Assembly: GCA_905214155.1 (NCBI GenBank)
Contig: CAJMLC010000017.1
Span: 1 to 17,658, forward strand
Direction of reading: 5' to 3'
DNA: 17,658 nucleotides
DNA from: an uncultured bacterium
GTDB lineage: Bacteria > Bacillota > Clostridia > Oscillospirales > Oscillospiraceae
A model generated the notes under the pieces. It did not search any database. It was given only the letters and a program-made list of their open reading frames with translations, and was not told the origin of the DNA. Position 1 is the first letter of the stretch, and every line of letters starts with the position of its first letter. This document shows positions 14,585-17,658 of the stretch, piece by piece. Position numbers and translations under genes: made by a program.

Positions 14585-14616
14585 AACCGCGCTGCTCATA
14601 AAAGAGCAGCGCGGTT
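14585..14616. terminator. Hairpin terminator downstream of the acidic lipoprotein gene
   Basis: AACCGCGCTGCTC (14585-14597) pairs with GAGCAGCGCGGTT (14604-14616) around ATAAAA. A five-T run follows on the plus strand (14614-14619). The only upstream gene that needs stopping is on the minus strand (stop at 14634), where the tail is just TTC. Direction is therefore unclear. Confidence 0.6.
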
Positions 14617-14633
14617 TTTGCGCACGCATGGAT

Positions 14634-15455
14634 TTAATCGAGGCGCTCGAAGGAGCCCTCGTCGTCCCAGTGGAGGATGCCGGTGTCAAATTCGAACACG
14701 CGGTAGGCTACGCCGTCGAACTGATAGGAGATGGCGCTGTAGGTGCTCACCTTGTCGACCGGGTCGAGATAGCCGGAGTCCTGTTCTGCGGCCTCGCCGT
14801 CGCCGGAGGCACGGCTGTAGAGCGTCCAGTCGCCGAACGCGTCGATCACGATGAAGCGGTCCGCCGCGCGGTCGCCCTCGTAATACCACGTGCCCTCAAA
14901 TTCGGACACGTCCACGTGGTAGTATTCATCGGCCCAGCCGTCATACCCGTCCGCGCTGTCATATTCCTCAGGGTCTTCGTACTCGACATATTCGCCGTCA
15001 CCGCCTGCGTCCTCGTTCCAGGCGTCTCCGGTGTCGCCGCCTGCGCTGAAATAGCCGTAGGAGGTCATGTAGACGCCGTCGTCTGTCGCCTCGAAGCGGC
15101 AGCCTTCGCCGTCGGTGTCGCGGTAGGCGTAGATCGCGTCGAATTCCGCGTCGTATTCCAGCCAGCCGGTGAGCGTTGCATCCGCGCTGTAGAGCGTCCA
15201 GGTGCCGTCATCCATGATGTCGAGGTCTTCCCACTCGACGCCGGATGTGGTCGAGATGTAGATGCCCGCGAAGGCGGCGAGGTCCGGGGCCGCTGTGTCG
15301 TCCGGCAGGTCGCCGCCGCGGCCGTCATCCTCTGGGATCTCGTCCAGCGTGACATCCGGTTCCGGCCCGGTGTCCGCCTCGGCTCCGCCGCAGCCGGTCA
15401 GCAGCAGGCAGAGCAGCACACAAAGAACTGCGAGAAGAAAAATACCCTTTTTCAT
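14634..15455 (-). CDS. Acidic secreted lipoprotein with a duplicated domain
   Basis: A 273-residue lipoprotein. Signal peptide KKGIFLLAVLCVLLCLLLTGC gives lipidated Cys22. The mature protein is extremely rich in Asp and Glu, above all in a linker at 137-180 (GEYVEYEDPEEYDSADGYDG). Two related units flank it: residues 62-135 start with FAGIY and contain GTWTLYS (84-90), and residues 186-262 start with FEGTW and contain DWTLYS (209-214). The F-x-G-x-W/Y start and strand-rich pattern recall lipocalin-like folds, but no family is certain. The start at 15455 is set by AAAGGAG 6 bases upstream. It is a single gene with a terminator-like hairpin before it and another after it. The acidic surface could bind cations or cationic peptides. 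This is inference. Confidence 0.8.
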   Translation of the reverse strand: MKKGIFLLAVLCVLLCLLLTGCGGAEADTGPEPDVTLDEIPEDDGRGGDLPDDTAAPDLAAFAGIYISTTSGVEWEDLDIMDDGTWTLYSADATLTGWLEYDAEFDAIYAYRDTDGEGCRFEATDDGVYMTSYGYFSAGGDTGDAWNEDAGGDGEYVEYEDPEEYDSADGYDGWADEYYHVDVSEFEGTWYYEGDRAADRFIVIDAFGDWTLYSRASGDGEAAEQDSGYLDPVDKVSTYSAISYQFDGVAYRVFEFDTGILHWDDEGSFERLD

Positions 15456-15474
15456 AGGTGCTCCTTTCCATATC

Positions 15475-15511
15475 AAAAAAGATCCGCCCTATGGATAGTA
15501 TACGGCGGATC
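15475..15511 (-). terminator. Intrinsic terminator of the acyltransferase gene, with a -10-like box in its loop
   Basis: On the minus strand GATCCGCC (15511-15504) pairs with GGCGGATC (15488-15481), followed by six T (15480-15475). It lies ~40 bases after the acyltransferase stop and ~20 bases before the lipoprotein start. The 15-base loop contains TATACT (15502-15497), which could be the -10 box of the lipoprotein gene, though no good -35 box is seen. A further dyad, TAACC-TGT-GGTTA, lies at 15527-15539. Confidence 0.6.
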
Positions 15512-15551
15512 GGAGAAAAGCGCGATTAACCTGTGGTTAGGATCTGCGCCG

Positions 15552-16610
15552 TCAGATCAGCCAGCGGCGGACCCATGGGATCCTGGAGAGCGGAAGATAG
15601 AGCAGATAGCTGCCCGCCCCGCAGAGCACGGCGAGGGCCGGAACGGTGAGCAGCGGGTGCCAACCTGGACGAAGTCCGATGCCATTGAGCAGCCGGAGCA
15701 CAGCAATGTGTACCAGATAGATGCAGAACGAAGCGCGGGATAGCCGCTCCGCTGCCGTGTTCAGCCGTGCATTCAGCCGCGGCGCAAGCGCCTCGCAGAG
15801 CGAGAACATTCCGGCAGCCATCAGGCACGGGCCGGGCGAAAAGCCCTCGAGAAACGGCGTTTTCAGCTCTCCAGCCCGTGCGGAGCACAGCCACGTACCG
15901 GCAAAACACAGCAGGAAGCCGCCGGCAAACATCCATACAGCACAGCGGACAGAACAGGGCCGCCGGCGCAGCGCATCACCCAGTACGGTGCATCCGATCG
16001 CGCTCCAGGCCATGGGAAGCGCCCATTGCTGGACGATCCCGCCGAAAGCCTGCAGCAGGCCAAGTGCGCGGAGCGAAGGCAGCAGAACGCCGGACGCAGC
16101 CCAGAAGACGAGAAAATAGCGAACCATTTTGGTGTCGGCATGGGCCGTGAAGGTCCGCGTGAGCGGAAGGGCGGCATAGACGAGCAGGATAATCGGCAGG
16201 TAGTAGAGGTGGCCCTCATGCTGCCAGAGCAGCCAGTTCCGCAGCGCGCCCAGCAATGCATCAGCCGTAAGGTTGCCGGACGTCAGCAAGCCGATCGCCT
16301 TGTAAGCCGCCGCCCAGAAGAACAATGCCATTACCATGTGCGGGATATTTCGCCGCCAGATGTGCCGCGCGGAGATGGGGCGCTCGCGGTCCAGCAGAAG
16401 CGCCCCGCTACACAGCAGAAACAGCGGCACGGCGCTGCGCGAAATGCTCCCCCAGAAGAGGCCGGAGAGCCAGTGGATGCTGCCGACCGGGGCGTAGCGC
16501 AGCACGTCGCTCCCGGCGTGGATCAGCAGGACGAAGAAGATCGCGAAGCACTTTGCGAGATCGACTGCCCGTACGCGCGCGGACGGGCGCGGAGCAGAGA
16601 TCGTTTCCAT
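15552..16610 (-). CDS. Acyltransferase-3 family membrane protein
   Basis: A 352-residue integral membrane protein with about ten hydrophobic segments, the usual form of acyltransferase-3 (OatA/WecH-like) enzymes. These transfer acetyl or other acyl groups from the cytoplasm to sugars of the wall, capsule or lipids outside. The N-terminal signature is visible: R14-A-V-D17 followed by the family histidine His31 in FFVLLIHAG, and SRSAVPLFLLCSGALLL in a later helix. There is no C-terminal SGNH domain. The start at 16610 is preferred to the ATG at 16616 because GGGAGG lies 7 bases before 16610 but only 1 base before 16616. It is a single gene with its own promoter and terminator. The acceptor sugar is unknown. 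Confidence 0.88.
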   Translation of the reverse strand: METISAPRPSARVRAVDLAKCFAIFFVLLIHAGSDVLRYAPVGSIHWLSGLFWGSISRSAVPLFLLCSGALLLDRERPISARHIWRRNIPHMVMALFFWAAAYKAIGLLTSGNLTADALLGALRNWLLWQHEGHLYYLPIILLVYAALPLTRTFTAHADTKMVRYFLVFWAASGVLLPSLRALGLLQAFGGIVQQWALPMAWSAIGCTVLGDALRRRPCSVRCAVWMFAGGFLLCFAGTWLCSARAGELKTPFLEGFSPGPCLMAAGMFSLCEALAPRLNARLNTAAERLSRASFCIYLVHIAVLRLLNGIGLRPGWHPLLTVPALAVLCGAGSYLLYLPLSRIPWVRRWLI

Positions 16611-16652
16611 AAGCATGCCTCCCGATGGACTGAGTTTCCAAATTACGAGCAG

Positions 16653-16681
16653 AATATACTATAATGTGACAGACTTGTCAA
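16653..16681 (-). promoter_or_regulatory. Promoter of the acyltransferase gene
   Basis: On the minus strand TTGACA (16681-16676), a 17-base spacer and TATATT (16658-16653). It lies ~43 bases before the start codon. The same stretch read on the plus strand contains TATAAT at 16660-16665, without a good -35 box. Nothing else definite was seen in 16682-16795 apart from the ribosome site of the next gene. Confidence 0.75.
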
Positions 16682-16795
16682 GCACGGAAGATGGAAGCCG
16701 TAGGGAACATTTTTCTTGATTTTCCTGCATAGAACAGGGTAACATGGGAAAGGGAAAGAGAAAAATTGTCAGAGATGCACAATGGGGAGAGAAGA

Positions 16796-17658
16796 ATGAT
16801 CAATGTACTGTTGGTGATCCGAAGTTATTTTGACGCGCTTCACGTTGCCTCGCTCCTGGATTGGGAGGCGAACGGCTATCAGCTCATCATGGAGATGAAT
16901 GCGATCTCCGGGCTGCGGCATCTGAGCGATCTTCGCCCGGATATTCTGCTGCTGCACCACGACGTCGGATGGCTGGATGCGGACAAATACCTGTCGCACA
17001 TCCGCAGCGCCTATCTGCAGACGCAGATATCATCATGCTGCTCGGAAAACGGGGCGGCGCAGCACGGAACAAGCGGCAGATCGCGCTGGCCAAGGAGATC
17101 CAGGTGATCGAGTGGGAAAAGCTGTCTGCGGAGCTGCTCAAAAACGCGCTGCACACAGCGAATCTCTATGCTGTGAAAACAGAAGAACATAACGTTGCAT
17201 TTGAGCAGAAGCGGTTCGTCAAAGAGGCGACGACGGAGGAGCAGCTTGCGGCGCTGCAGCGATCGGTGCTCCCGGATCAGATGAGCCTGATCCGGCTGGT
17301 CGTGGCCAAAAAGATGCAGCCGAATTCTACACAGGAACAGATCGAGCGGGCCGTCGAGACCATTCTGGCCCCGCTGCAGTACGGATACCAGTTCAGAGAT
17401 AATATGGGGGATTATTGCCTGCTGGTGAAGGTCGAGGATGATTTTCTGCGCTATAACCGGACTGCATATCTGAACGATCTGGCACAGCGGCCGCTGCAGT
17501 CGGTCAAGGAGACGCTGCACACCGAGGCCTATGTCTCGATCTGCTATCAGGCGGCCTCTTCTGCGCTGATGGAGGAGATGGCGATGCTGCGGCGTCTGGA
17601 GCGGTATACTTCTGGTGCTTGGGCCGCACACGGGAAATTTCCACAGCCGGGGTAAAAG
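16796..17658 (+). pseudogene. Frameshifted YesN-like regulator with a pseudo-receiver domain (incomplete at right edge)
   Basis: The start at 16796 has GGGGAG 6 bases upstream and reads MINVLLVIRSYFDALHVASLL, a receiver-domain N-terminus. The acidic pair normally after LLV is replaced by Ile8-Arg9, and the phosphorylated Asp by His54 (DILLLHHDVGWLD), so phosphorylation is unlikely. At 17026-17030 the frame breaks: LQTQ continues as IIMLLGKRGG only if one AT of GATATC is removed. The next part (17031-17607) fits the degenerate middle domain of YesN/AraC-type regulators (IERAVETILAPLQYGYQFRDNMGDY). The frame then reaches TAA at 17653. A one-base change near 17608 would instead continue as LLVLGPHTGNFHSRGK to the window end, which fits the family better. 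The expected AraC DNA-binding domain would lie beyond the window. It could be a pseudogene or contain sequencing errors. Confidence 0.65.

Noticed and set aside
13042..14601. 519-residue open frame opposite the ROK gene
   Set aside because: It starts inside the MITE and runs antisense to a clear ROK protein; no domain is seen.
14628..15743. 371-residue open frame opposite the acidic lipoprotein
   Set aside because: It is Val/Ala/Arg-rich antisense sequence with no ribosome site and crosses the terminator at 15475-15511.
1..17658. CRISPR array, tRNA, rRNA or phage genes
   Set aside because: No regularly spaced repeats, cloverleaf-like segments, rRNA stretches or phage/integrase proteins were seen on either strand.

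Overview
The window looks like chromosomal DNA of a GC-rich gut-type Clostridia (Bacillota), most likely the Oscillospiraceae or a close relative. That is inferred from gene content: two BlaI/M56 circuits, an M56-M23 fusion, an ATC-hydrolase-family protein, AGGAGG-type ribosome sites and near-consensus TTGACA-N17-TATAAT promoters beside GC-rich coding sequence. No phage, conjugation or CRISPR genes, rRNA or tRNA were seen. No gap between genes exceeds 300 bases.

Left part (1-6273). A minus-strand operon encodes a BlaI/MecI-type repressor followed by a very large BlaR1-like M56 membrane protease. Its promoter is bracketed by two copies of a 20-bp dyad. Diverging from it, behind a perfect consensus promoter, is an operon of a SAM methyltransferase, a broken alpha/beta-hydrolase gene, a small four-helix membrane protein and a cysteine-rich ATC-hydrolase-family protein. 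The operon ends in a ~147-bp fold-back repeat. Part of a second copy lies at the left window edge.

Middle (6274-13038). A ZIP metal transporter and a MATE exporter converge on a perfect 21-bp hairpin. Next comes a divergent pair. On the minus strand is an orphan solute-binding-type lipoprotein with an unusual N-terminal domain. On the plus strand is a second BlaI-type repressor, overlapping by ATGA with an M56-M23 fusion protease. The two promoters form one 64-bp mirror-symmetric module with both -10 boxes inside matching operators. The likely circuit is: the M56 protease senses a cell-wall state, the BlaI repressor is inactivated, and both the circuit and the lipoprotein are induced.

Right part (13039-17658). 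A 166-bp MITE with 21-bp perfect terminal inverted repeats and fold-back arms lies just after the M56-M23 gene. It is followed by a bidirectional terminator, a ROK-family repressor, an acidic lipoprotein with a duplicated domain, an acyltransferase-3 membrane enzyme, and the start of a YesN-like regulator. That regulator has a pseudo-receiver domain and is broken by one, perhaps two, small indels before the window ends.

Most notable are the mirror-image BlaI promoter linking a lipoprotein to an M56-M23 protease, the ~760-residue repeat-containing ectodomain of the first BlaR1-like protein, and the fold-back mobile repeats.
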